A stretch of DNA of 64,000 nucleotides from Rubripirellula tenax. Lineage in GTDB: Bacteria > Planctomycetota > Planctomycetia > Pirellulales > Pirellulaceae. The position numbers and the translations under genes were made by a program. The first letter of the stretch is position 1; the number at the start of each line of letters is the position of its first letter. The notes under the pieces are model-generated. The model saw nothing but the letters and a program-made list of their open reading frames with translations, was not told where the DNA came from and did no database searches. This document shows positions 19,260-27,020 of the stretch, one piece after another. The DNA is taken from assembly GCF_007860125.1 (NCBI RefSeq), contig NZ_SJPW01000007.1:62001-126000 (forward strand). Reading direction: 5' to 3'.

Positions 19260-20153
19260 TCAGAAACGAAGTTGACCGTTCATTTCGTCCGTCGCTGCCG
19301 AAACAGCGTCCAGCCACTTGGCGTCCCCGAACTTGTCTTTGTACTCTGGCCGAGCATGCGCAAAGATGATGTGCCGCGAACTGTTGACGACCGCGCCCAG
19401 CCCGGACGCGTCAAAACCGGCTTTCACGTCGTCAGCCGCGCCGCCTTGCGCCCCAAAGCCGGGAATCAAGATCCAAGCCCCCGGCATCGCCGCCCGCATC
19501 TCGGCCAACTGTTCGGGATAGGTCGCGCCGACGACCGCGCCGACGGGCCCGTAGCCCGACTTGCCAATCCGCGCTGCATTCAACTCCGTCACCAAATCGG
19601 CGACTGCCGCGTAAACCGACTTGCCGTCCGTGACTCGGTCCTGCAGCAATCCGCCGCCCGGGTTGGACGTCTTCACCAGTACAAAAATACCGGCCTGGCG
19701 AGCATCACACACTTCAACGAATGGCTCCAGCGAATCACGCCCCAAATAGGGGCTGACCGTCAACGAATCGCTGCCCCACGGGCTGGCGTCGCCCAAATAG
19801 GCGTCGGCGTAAGCCGTCGCGGTGCTGCCAATGTCGTTACGTTTCCCATCGGTGATGACTAACAAACCGGCCTTCCGCGCGTGGGCGATGACGTGCCCCA
19901 GCGAGACCATTCCGGCCGGCCCGAGTTGTTCAAAAAACGCCGCCTGAGGCTTCACACAGGCGACCCGACCGGCGACCACATCGATGATTTCGGTACAGAA
20001 TTGCGTGTAGGCGGCGGCCCATGCGTCGGGCGTATCGCCGACCACTTGATCGCGGATGGGCGCGGGCAACTGGGCCTTCCGCGGATCCAATCCGACACAG
20101 GTGACCGAACCCGACGTTTGAACGGCCGCAGCCAATCGATCCGCAAAACTCAT
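19260..20153 (-). CDS. pyrF: Orotidine-5'-phosphate decarboxylase (type 2)
   Basis: A 297-residue OMP decarboxylase, last step of de novo UMP synthesis. The catalytic segment is LVITDGKRNDIGSTATAYA, in which the D-x-K-x-x-D charged network is intact. Other family parts are VTCVGLDPR at the N-terminus, LVKTSNPGGG and GAVVGATYPEQ. Length and motif set fit the longer, type 2 (mycobacterial-like) subfamily. ATG at 20153 was chosen because upstream in-frame residues do not fit. It is transcribed away from tRNA-Pro. Confidence 0.95.
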   Translation of the reverse strand: MSFADRLAAAVQTSGSVTCVGLDPRKAQLPAPIRDQVVGDTPDAWAAAYTQFCTEIIDVVAGRVACVKPQAAFFEQLGPAGMVSLGHVIAHARKAGLLVITDGKRNDIGSTATAYADAYLGDASPWGSDSLTVSPYLGRDSLEPFVEVCDARQAGIFVLVKTSNPGGGLLQDRVTDGKSVYAAVADLVTELNAARIGKSGYGPVGAVVGATYPEQLAEMRAAMPGAWILIPGFGAQGGAADDVKAGFDASGLGAVVNSSRHIIFAHARPEYKDKFGDAKWLDAVSAATDEMNGQLRF

Positions 20154-20224
20154 CCGAACATTCCCAAAAATGGTGGCTTCAAAACGGCAACGTAAAACGC
20201 TGTGGACCATCAGCCAAGGTCACC

Positions 20225-20253
20225 TAGCAAACCTTCCGTCGGTTTACTAACAT
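20225..20253 (+). promoter_or_regulatory. Predicted promoter of tRNA-Pro
   Basis: TAGCAA (20225-20230) and TAACAT (20248-20253) are 17 bases apart, about 20 bases before the mature tRNA 5' end. The -35 element resembles the TTGCAA seen in other promoters of this window. Confidence 0.4.
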
Positions 20254-20273
20254 AGCTACTGATCAAAAGAGTT

Positions 20274-20346
20274 CGGGCCGTAGCGCAGTTGGTAGCGCGC
20301 TTGACTGGGGGTCAAGAGGTCGCAGGTTCAACTCCTGTCGGCCCGA
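20274..20346 (+). tRNA. tRNA-Pro (anticodon GGG)
   Basis: A full cloverleaf folds by eye. The 7-bp acceptor stem is CGGGCCG with CGGCCCG, with discriminator A at 20346. The D arm contains AGTTGGTAG. The anticodon stem is CTTGA/TCAAG around the loop CTGGGGG, giving anticodon GGG for CCC codons. The T arm contains GGTTCAACTCC. CCA is not encoded. A strong intrinsic terminator follows 6 bases later. Confidence 0.97.
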
Positions 20347-20352
20347 CTAACG

Positions 20353-20388
20353 AAACCCGCGTTTTCACAAGTGAAACGCGGGTTTTTT
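20353..20388 (+). terminator. Rho-independent terminator of tRNA-Pro
   Basis: AAACCCGCGTTTTCAC pairs with GTGAAACGCGGGTTT across a 2-base loop, with one extra T in the left arm, and six Ts follow the right arm. Confidence 0.92.
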
Positions 20389-20956
20389 CGTGTCTGGCCA
20401 CAACGCTGATTCGACCATTGATTTGATTTTGATATGACCAGGCATGACCAAACGGGTCAATATTTCTGATTGGCCTGCATTCTGGATTCACGTTCCGTTT
20501 GAAAAATCGGCCGAGACATCGGTTCGGAAACCTTGATTGTGAAAGCCTCGCGGTGCGTGGTCTGTTGACACTGAGGATGGAAGAATCCAGCTCGCGATAC
20601 CGAGGTGGAAGATCGCGCAGCACTCGCATAGGGCCCGGGCCACTCGCTTGCATACTTCGCGTCCGCCACCGACGGATGATCGTCGGTCCGCATGGCTGCT
20701 ATCCCCACTCGGGATCCTGCTTGATTCACCCCTCTGTGCCGGTGACTAAAAGTCGAAACACCCCGTTCCTAGCCTGTCCGGAAGGGGAGAAACAAGCTAT
20801 CCGGCTGATGTACTGTTTTCACTAAAATCCAAGATTCAACGAAAGATCACTGAATCGAAAACGACTATCCTTGCGTTCCCGTCGCTTTCTGGAGGGGCGT
20901 TGTGCGCACTCAAGCTACAACCACCGATTTGCCTCAACACGACTCATGGCTAAAGA
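20389..20956. other. Non-coding stretch between tRNA-Pro and the small-ORF tract
   Basis: ORFs of 90-135 codons exist in several frames, but none has protein-like composition or a credible start. No duplicate of the tRNA 3' end and no integrase remnant was seen, so there is no direct sign of site-specific insertion at the tRNA. Confidence 0.5.
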
Positions 20957-21274
20957 ATGAACGCTCCATCACCAAACGCGGACATACACCGACATCCAAT
21001 CGCGGCCGCATTCGCGTGGCTGATCGCTGCGGTGCTGAGCCTGATCGGCATCGTCTACCTCTCAGGTGTCACTCTATCAGACTACGCCGACCCCAATTTT
21101 TGGTACGTCGCGGTCTGCATGATTCCAATTTTGTTCTCTGCTTCATTTCTGAATACGGTTGCTGGACTGCTGTGGCTGAATGGTTCGCCTCGGCCCGCGT
21201 TCGTGCTACAGATCGTTGGCGGTGTGATCCTATTTGGCGGCAGCGCTCTGGTCACTCGTTTCGTGATCGCATAG
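20957..21274 (+). CDS. Small membrane protein, unrecognised
   Basis: A 105-residue protein with three predicted membrane helices: about residues 16-36 (AAFAWLIAAVLSLIGIVYLSG), 50-70 and 80-103. The N-terminal tail is short and polar. ATG at 20957 fits; a larger overlapping frame from 20902 looks spurious. No family is recognised. It is the first of four short plus-strand genes (to 22731) spaced 110-220 bases apart. A hairpin spacer begins exactly at its stop codon. Confidence 0.68.
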   Translation: MNAPSPNADIHRHPIAAAFAWLIAAVLSLIGIVYLSGVTLSDYADPNFWYVAVCMIPILFSASFLNTVAGLLWLNGSPRPAFVLQIVGGVILFGGSALVTRFVIA

Positions 21275-21357
21275 CAAGCGGCGGATCTTCGTCGGTTGCA
21301 CCACAGTGACGGTGGTTAGCTTTTCCGTCCCCTTGCACATTTTTACCGCCGCCCGCT
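21269..21357 (+). repeat. Hairpin spacer A, related to the spacer at 22273-22351
   Basis: It begins with GCATAGCAAG across the TAG stop of the preceding gene. AGCAAGCGGCGG (21273-21284) pairs with CCGCCGCCCGCT (21346-21357) at 10 of 12 positions. Inside lies TGCACCACAGTGACGGTGGT (21297-21316), itself a small hairpin (ACCAC/GTGGT). The same two motifs recur after the third small gene. Confidence 0.5.
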
Positions 21358-21385
21358 GGACCGCACCGCTATCCGATTTAAAAAC

Positions 21386-21775
21386 ATGCGATCGCTACCT
21401 CATTTTCAAACAATCCAATTTTCAGTTGCAACGATCTTTGTTGTCACTTTGGTGGCGGCACTCTACTTCGCCATGGCTCGGCTTAACCTTTTGTTTGTTG
21501 CGATTACCTTTCCATTCACGCTCGGTCCCATAGCCGCGTATCACGTGAACAAGACAAAGTATTCACTCGTCGTTGGGACATTGTATTCCTCGTTGTGTTC
21601 ACTTATCGGGATTGGGCCGTTGATTCTTGCGATGTGGTTCTTTGTTGTTCCGATTGGCTGGATCGACGACGGGCTGCTTACTCGATCACTGTTCGTTTCA
21701 GCCACCCTCTCGTATTTCCTTGCGGTTTCGCTGGTTGGTGGCTACGTTGGCGGAATCGTGGCGGGACAGGACTGA
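21386..21775 (+). CDS. Small membrane protein, unrecognised
   Basis: A 129-residue protein with about four hydrophobic segments (near residues 11-30, 31-50, 62-88 and 103-127). The N-terminal pattern, a short polar lead then QFSVATIFVVTLVAALYFAMAR, resembles small orphan membrane proteins frequent in Pirellulaceae. Codons end in T or A much more often than in flanking housekeeping genes, which hints at a different origin. Starts at ATG 21386, 28 bases after hairpin spacer A. No function can be assigned. Confidence 0.68.
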   Translation: MRSLPHFQTIQFSVATIFVVTLVAALYFAMARLNLLFVAITFPFTLGPIAAYHVNKTKYSLVVGTLYSSLCSLIGIGPLILAMWFFVVPIGWIDDGLLTRSLFVSATLSYFLAVSLVGGYVGGIVAGQD

Positions 21776-21990
21776 TTCGTTTCGGCTCCGAGTTTCGGAC
21801 AACTTAACCGAGCCCCCTCCGTCCATCTTACGGGCGATTTTGAAATGGTCGACTCTTGCGCTCCGCCTTCTGGGATGCCGGACGTTACCCGACTGAAACG
21901 GCAACGATTTTCTTGCGCCCGCGGCTGTATCTTTTCAGGCCTTAGCTACTGACTTCATTTTTGAAATCGCCACCAAAAGCGAAAAATCCA

Positions 21991-22278
21991 ATGTCCGTAT
22001 CACAGTTCATTGCCAAAAAGATCCTGCCAGAACCATGGTTCGACCGGATTCGCGACTCTTCCGAACGTTGGATGGTACGATGCACGCAATGCAATTCCGA
22101 ACGTTCGATCTGGAGCATGGGCGGAATCCGTTTTGGTGCTGTATCCGCTGTCAAACGCATAGGTGCGAGATGCTCGCATTGCGGGAAATTGGTTTCGGCC
22201 CGTGTGTACTTCCGCGACGAACCGACGGCTGACTCTTGTCCTTTTGAGGACGATCAAGATGCTCACGCAAAAGCATAA
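21991..22278 (+). CDS. Small zinc-ribbon-like protein
   Basis: A 95-residue protein. CTQC near residue 31 and CSHC near residue 64 form a possible four-cysteine zinc site about 30 residues apart. The rest is mixed, with a polar, acidic C-terminus. ATG at 21991 is preferred to the TTG at 21961, which would only add ten residues. It has no membrane segment. The stop TAA overlaps GCATAACAAG, the start of hairpin spacer B. Not a recognised family. Confidence 0.62.
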   Translation: MSVSQFIAKKILPEPWFDRIRDSSERWMVRCTQCNSERSIWSMGGIRFGAVSAVKRIGARCSHCGKLVSARVYFRDEPTADSCPFEDDQDAHAKA

Positions 22279-22351
22279 CAAGGGTCTGCACCGGAGCGAC
22301 GGTGGTCCTGAGTTTTTGAAATCACGGCTTTCGCTCCCACCCGGTGATGCA
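22273..22351 (+). repeat. Hairpin spacer B, related to the spacer at 21269-21357
   Basis: It begins with GCATAACAAG (22273-22282) across the TAA stop. TGCACCGGAGCGACGGTGGT (22287-22306) matches the motif of spacer A at 16 of 20 bases. CCGGTGATGCA (22341-22351) can fold back on TGCACCGG with three extra bases, and CGCT pairs with AGCG. Stop codons merged into TAACAA and an imperfect palindrome are reminiscent of integron attC sites, but no clear GTTRRRY end was found. Confidence 0.5.
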
Positions 22352-22425
22352 TAGCCGTCACCCGCCTCAGGAGCTAACGCAAGCGATTGAGAGGAAGCGT
22401 CCTAATAATTGCTGAAAGTCAAACG

Positions 22426-22731
22426 ATGCTCAATCCCTACACGCCACCCTCAGTCACGATACAAGAAACTCGGCTCATGCCACCATCACGTGGCTGGTGG
22501 GTTCCAATCGGCGGGACGGCACTATCTGCGGTCCTCGCTTTCTGGGCTGGTGCATGGGACACGGTTGCAATTCTCATCGCGTTGGTAGTGCTGTTGTGTT
22601 TCGCAGCCTGGATTACTCGAGCCGAAATCCAACCCGACAACACGGACGATTCGCAGTCGCAACCACAGTTGGATTCGGATGCTGCCCGACGTCAGTCTGG
22701 CCCAATCGTTCAGCGCCGCCGATCAAACTGA
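22426..22731 (+). CDS. Small membrane protein, unrecognised
   Basis: A 101-residue protein starting MLNPYTPPSVT, a lead typical of small planctomycete membrane proteins (Asn-Pro-Tyr near the start). Two adjacent membrane helices run over about residues 23-60, followed by a polar Gln/Asp/Arg tail. ATG 22426 was chosen over a TTG at 22387. It is the last of the four short plus-strand genes and no related spacer follows it. No function can be assigned. Confidence 0.62.
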   Translation: MLNPYTPPSVTIQETRLMPPSRGWWVPIGGTALSAVLAFWAGAWDTVAILIALVVLLCFAAWITRAEIQPDNTDDSQSQPQLDSDAARRQSGPIVQRRRSN

Positions 22732-22929
22732 TTGATCGCGAATCCAGCCACAGACGCGGCGCAATCATGACCTGGACATGGAGGACACCGTTGCGATGTT
22801 CCAAGTGGTGACTCGTTCACGCGTCCCCGGGGATGCCCGCCGTTTGACATTTCTTCCGATGCAAACTCTCTTTCTCAACCCGCTTCACAACGTCGTGGAA
22901 CCTTTCTTATTTGGTTGTTCGCCAGCGAG

Positions 22930-25629
22930 TCAGTTCACGGACTCGTTCTTGACCCATCCGGTGGAACCGTCTTTGCGTTGAACGTTCGTCCAACCACCGC
23001 GACGATCGATGATCGACACGACCTCGCCATCACCATCGGCGATATCCAGTGCCAACGGAAACTCGTCGCCGTCACCTGCTCGCAATGGGATTTGGGATCC
23101 TACAAGAACGCCCACGTCGGTCCGAACCAACGGTACAACGCGGGCCGCGTACGACGTCGACGCCAACACCGACATGAACACCAGTACGAATCCCATCGAA
23201 ACCGACGCCCGCTTGATGCTGTCACCCGGACGACGCAGGACTGCGACCGCAAACAACACCCATGCAACGACCCATCCAAAAACGGCCAGCCATTTCATCG
23301 TCCGCGGGGACACGAATCCCAATACAAAATCATTGACGCGGCGGACCGATGACGATGGATCACTTCGCTTCGACTCGGCGATGCGAAGCTGGTCGTAGTA
23401 GATCGGATTCTCGGGCTCAATTCGCAACGAACGACGGTACGACGCTATCGCTCGACCGTTCTGGCCCGCCTGCGCTGCTGCGGTTGCCACATTGAAATAA
23501 AGCTGGTCGTTCTGGACCCCAGAATCCGCGATCGCTTGGAAGTCATCTGCCACCTCCGCGAACAAAGTCTCTGCGTCGGTTTTTGGCGTTGTCGTCAACG
23601 CAACTTCGTATCGGCGTACTGCATCACGAAACAAAGTAGCTTGCGATTCCGCTGACATCGCCACGGCTTCACCAGCAACGGAAACACCAGAATTCACGAA
23701 CCCACCTACAAAGAGCAGTACCAGCCCCGCAACCGTCGCCGGCCTCCGAGAGCCCACGATGGTTCGCGATGACGGACGTATGTCGGCGGCGATTTCGCGT
23801 GCTAGTTTCTTGAACCCGGCCAATCGTTCGTCGTCGGTGACACGGGAAAACTCTTGCTCCGAACGTGTGACATTTGCGAAGAAACGTTCAGCGCGGACGG
23901 CCACATCGGTCTGGCCGCTCTGCCGCAACTGACCGACGACATGATCCAAAGAACGCGATCCGTTTCGCGCACCAACACGATGACCGATCCATTGCCCCAG
24001 TGCGTCGGCGACCTCCGTTGCCGAGGCCGCGGATTCAACGGCTTTCGTAAACTGGCGCTTGGGCGAAGTCAAGAAACCGAATCGGCTTCTTGAGCGGTAC
24101 ACCAGCAACAAAACGAAGACCGCCGGCGGGACGGCGAACGCCCCGATGACCCAGGACGTGATTCCACGATGTCGCGTGCGTCGGACCAGCGCATCATCAC
24201 TGGAAAAGAGCGTCGTTCGCCGCGTCGGCTCGGCAAGAGGGTTCGTGTTGGAAACGACGGGGTCGCGGCGCGCGGCGCCTGCCCGTTGGGTCACGGTCGA
24301 ATCAAGTTTCAACATGTCGCTGGGCGAAACACGAATCGGAATCGGGTCCGTGGTGACCGTCACGAACGATTCCGTATCCGGATCGAAATAGCTGTACGTG
24401 ATCGGCGGAATCTCGGATACCGATTCGTCTTTCGGGCGTATTGTCGTCTGAAACAGTTTTCGCTGACCGTCAACGAACCCGGCAAGCTCTTCGTCAGAAA
24501 CCTTGAAGCCATCGACTAGGGATGGCTGGGTAGCCAATTTCGGCGGCAAGAGCAAATCCATCGGCCCGGTCCCCCGGATCGCCAGTGTCAACGTAATGGG
24601 GTCCCCCACGTTGACCTCCGTCGAATCCGCTTCCACGTCGATACTGTATTTCCCGACGGCGCCGACGTAGTCGTCCGGACGTCCTTGCGTGGGAATCGGC
24701 TTCACCTCGATCGACTCAACGACGGCTTCCACATCGATCGGCCGAACCGCCGTCACCCTCAATCGGGCTGCAGCCGACCGAAAGAAATCATCCCCGAACA
24801 TGGACCCGCGAAAGGGCGATCCGACACCTTCGAGCATCTCGTCGAAAGGATCCCGGCTACGCCCGATTTCGCTCGGGTAGTTCATCACGATCCGAACATC
24901 ATCAGCGTCGATCTTCCCCGGACGGGTCGGATAAACGGGGGCCTCGATCTCGTATAAAAAGTACTCGCGATTTTTACCGCTTGCGTCTTTCCGCTGGACC
25001 GAGCGACCGGCGGGGCGGCGGCGATTGGCACCCATTTCTCGCAACGTCTCCTCGAAGGGGCCCCAACTCGACTTGCCCGAAAAACTCTGCCACATTTCTC
25101 GCTCGCCAAGCGTCACGCCATATTCTTCGTTCTCGTACGGCAAAACCCAAATTTTTAGCGTCAAGTCGATCGACTGGCCGACGTAGACGCTGTCGCGTTT
25201 GCCGACAATCTCGACAAACATCGCGTCACCGGTTTCACTTTTGACAGCCGAAAACCGCACGGCTTCGGTGATCGTCGAAAGCCCGCCGACTTTGACCTTG
25301 ATCGGCGGAATCGTAAAGTCGCCTTCACGAAGCGCTGTGACTTGGTACTGGTAAACCACCGTCGAAGTCGTGCTGGTGGATCGACCGTTGAACGACATGG
25401 TTTGCGAACTGATCGACGGACGCCCCACAGCCTCGATCGACAATCCATCGACGTCCGGAACTTGCGGGGCATCGCCAAGGTCTGCGTTGCTGACCTGAAC
25501 TTGAAGCGTGATCGGCATTCCGACGTACGCTCGGTTCGACGAAATCGCGATCGACACCTCCGCCGCAGTGACGCTGGGCGCGATCGCAACGACGGCCATG
25601 AAAAGTACGGGGATGCACCGTGGGATCAT
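22930..25629 (-). CDS. BatD-BatE fusion protein (oxygen-tolerance/aerotolerance type)
   Basis: An 899-residue membrane protein. It has a signal peptide (1-22), then a BatD-like region to about 430 with Ig-like stretches (VSIAISSNRAYVGMPITLQV, GDFTIPPIKVKVGG). A membrane helix lies near 490-510, a cytoplasmic part follows, and a second helix lies near 630. A TPR segment (YFNVATAAAQAGQNGRAIASYRRSL) and two more helices near 765-825 come next, then an SH3-like end (VVSIIDRRGGWTNVQ, STGWVKNESVN). The second half matches BatE layout, so two usually separate genes are fused. It lies 110 bases downstream of the BatC-like gene. BatA, BatB and MoxR are not in the window. The role in stress tolerance is known only for some relatives. 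Confidence 0.85.
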   Translation of the reverse strand: MIPRCIPVLFMAVVAIAPSVTAAEVSIAISSNRAYVGMPITLQVQVSNADLGDAPQVPDVDGLSIEAVGRPSISSQTMSFNGRSTSTTSTVVYQYQVTALREGDFTIPPIKVKVGGLSTITEAVRFSAVKSETGDAMFVEIVGKRDSVYVGQSIDLTLKIWVLPYENEEYGVTLGEREMWQSFSGKSSWGPFEETLREMGANRRRPAGRSVQRKDASGKNREYFLYEIEAPVYPTRPGKIDADDVRIVMNYPSEIGRSRDPFDEMLEGVGSPFRGSMFGDDFFRSAAARLRVTAVRPIDVEAVVESIEVKPIPTQGRPDDYVGAVGKYSIDVEADSTEVNVGDPITLTLAIRGTGPMDLLLPPKLATQPSLVDGFKVSDEELAGFVDGQRKLFQTTIRPKDESVSEIPPITYSYFDPDTESFVTVTTDPIPIRVSPSDMLKLDSTVTQRAGAARRDPVVSNTNPLAEPTRRTTLFSSDDALVRRTRHRGITSWVIGAFAVPPAVFVLLLVYRSRSRFGFLTSPKRQFTKAVESAASATEVADALGQWIGHRVGARNGSRSLDHVVGQLRQSGQTDVAVRAERFFANVTRSEQEFSRVTDDERLAGFKKLAREIAADIRPSSRTIVGSRRPATVAGLVLLFVGGFVNSGVSVAGEAVAMSAESQATLFRDAVRRYEVALTTTPKTDAETLFAEVADDFQAIADSGVQNDQLYFNVATAAAQAGQNGRAIASYRRSLRIEPENPIYYDQLRIAESKRSDPSSSVRRVNDFVLGFVSPRTMKWLAVFGWVVAWVLFAVAVLRRPGDSIKRASVSMGFVLVFMSVLASTSYAARVVPLVRTDVGVLVGSQIPLRAGDGDEFPLALDIADGDGEVVSIIDRRGGWTNVQRKDGSTGWVKNESVN

Positions 25630-25715
25630 CTCGTAAAAACTCTCTTCGATTCCAAAATGGGGCTCACCTGGGTCATAGCAGCAGGCATAGACAAGTAACC
25701 ATCAACCATGATTGA

Positions 25716-25750
25716 ACCAGTCACATTCACCAGTCACATTCACCAGTCAC
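25716..25750. repeat. 13-bp direct repeat (ACCAGTCACATTC), 2.7 copies
   Basis: Two perfect 13-base units at 25716-25728 and 25729-25741, then nine bases of a third. The tract spans the stop codon of the BatC-like gene, so copy-number change would alter or extend its C-terminus. Confidence 0.9.
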
Positions 25751-26942
25751 GATCAACCGGGACACGGCGATCTCGCTCGGCGGCCCGTTGCCGAAGCCGC
25801 CGAAGCATATCGCGATCCCGAATCGACTGGAGCAACTTTTTCGCTTCTTGCGGCGTCATCGCATCGGCTGCCCCGTCGGCCATCCTCGCCATCGATTCTC
25901 CATCGTCTGGCGGCGCATCGGACAGGTCACCGTCGGACGCGGTCAACTCACCCTTCGAATCCGTAGCCTCGTCGCTCGATTTATCTGCGTTCGACTCCTT
26001 CGAATCGCTGTTGGACGTCGGATCCGATTCACCGTCCGACCTTCCGTCCATCGATGAATCCTGTCCGGAATCATCCGACGAATCACCATTCGCGGAAGGC
26101 GCCGAAGGCGTACCCGAATCGCTCTCTTCCGGATCGCCGCCAGGCGATTCGGAAGAGGATGACTCATCGGACGCTTCCTCGCCCGGGCTTCCCGACGAAT
26201 CACCTTGCGAAGGCTCGGACTGGCCCGACCCGGCCGATTGATCGGCGGGGTCATCAGACGACTCCTGTTCGTCCGCAGCGTCTTCGCCCCCGCCGGATTC
26301 TTCACCTCTTTCCGCATCGTCATTCTTGGAGTCATCGCTCTCCGACTCATCGCCCTCGGAACTCGATTCATCCGACTTAGAATCGTCCGCCGGATCACCC
26401 TCCTTCGACTCCTCATCTTGTTCCGAATCTTGCTCTTCTTGTTGACCGTCTTGATCCTCCGGCGGCGACTGGGCCTGGTCCAGTTGCTGGATCAGCCTGG
26501 CGGCCGACTCGATATTCGCGCGTGCGTCATCGTCGGACGGGTCCAGCCGGAGGCTACTTTGATAGTGGTCGATGGCGGATCGCAATCGCTCGATGACCGT
26601 CGCGGAAGCACCGGAATTGTTGGAATTTCCGGGATCGGCCGGACTATTGGGATCACCGGTCGCAAGTGCGTCCACGGCCTGACGGTATCGAACGTTTCCG
26701 AGGTTGTACCGCGCCCTAGCAGCGATCGACGGGTCGACGGCCGCGGAAACGCTCGCGAAATGCTCCGCTGCCTCTTCAATCTTGCCGGCCTGGAACAGCG
26801 AGACTCCGCGATTGTAAGTTTCGGCCTCGATGGCAGACGCGGGACGCACTTCCGCAGCGAAGACAGGACCGCCCTGGACGCAAAAAAGAATCAGAAAACC
26901 GATGATGTATCGCGGTTTCCATCGCATCGAAAAAATCCGCAT
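25740..26942 (-). CDS. BatC-like TPR protein with long Ser/Asp/Glu-rich region
   Basis: About 400 residues. A signal/anchor (RYIIGFLILFCVQGGPVFA) is followed by two or three TPRs (residues about 30-150: YNRGVSLFQAGKIEEAAEHFA, ARYNLGNVRYRQAVDAL, IDHYQSSLRLDPSDDDARAN). Then come nearly 190 residues made almost wholly of Ser, Asp and Glu, and a basic end with LLQSIRDRDMLRRLRQRA. TPR plus acidic tract is the BatC pattern. ATG 26942 is used; ATG 26927 is equally possible, and 26978 is a TTG. Upstream is the HD-GYP gene rather than BatA/BatB, so the usual order is broken. The acidic tract produces long Arg-rich shadow ORFs. Confidence 0.82.
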   Translation of the reverse strand: MRIFSMRWKPRYIIGFLILFCVQGGPVFAAEVRPASAIEAETYNRGVSLFQAGKIEEAAEHFASVSAAVDPSIAARARYNLGNVRYRQAVDALATGDPNSPADPGNSNNSGASATVIERLRSAIDHYQSSLRLDPSDDDARANIESAARLIQQLDQAQSPPEDQDGQQEEQDSEQDEESKEGDPADDSKSDESSSEGDESESDDSKNDDAERGEESGGGEDAADEQESSDDPADQSAGSGQSEPSQGDSSGSPGEEASDESSSSESPGGDPEESDSGTPSAPSANGDSSDDSGQDSSMDGRSDGESDPTSNSDSKESNADKSSDEATDSKGELTASDGDLSDAPPDDGESMARMADGAADAMTPQEAKKLLQSIRDRDMLRRLRQRAAERDRRVPVDRDW

Positions 26943-27020
26943 TGTTGTGAAGTGAACCTGGAAATGCCGAACCGGCAATCACTATTCTTCTTCGATCATA
27001 CGTCCAATGGCAAGAACAGT

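Noticed and set aside
20312-20653. Minus-strand 113-codon ORF ending GPTGVEPATS
   Set aside because: Its 3' part is the reverse complement of tRNA-Pro and its terminator; such ends are a known translation artefact of tRNA genes.
20902-21309. 135-codon plus-strand ORF overlapping the first small membrane protein
   Set aside because: Different frame, polar Arg/Ser-rich product without helices; the 20957 frame gives a clear three-helix membrane protein.
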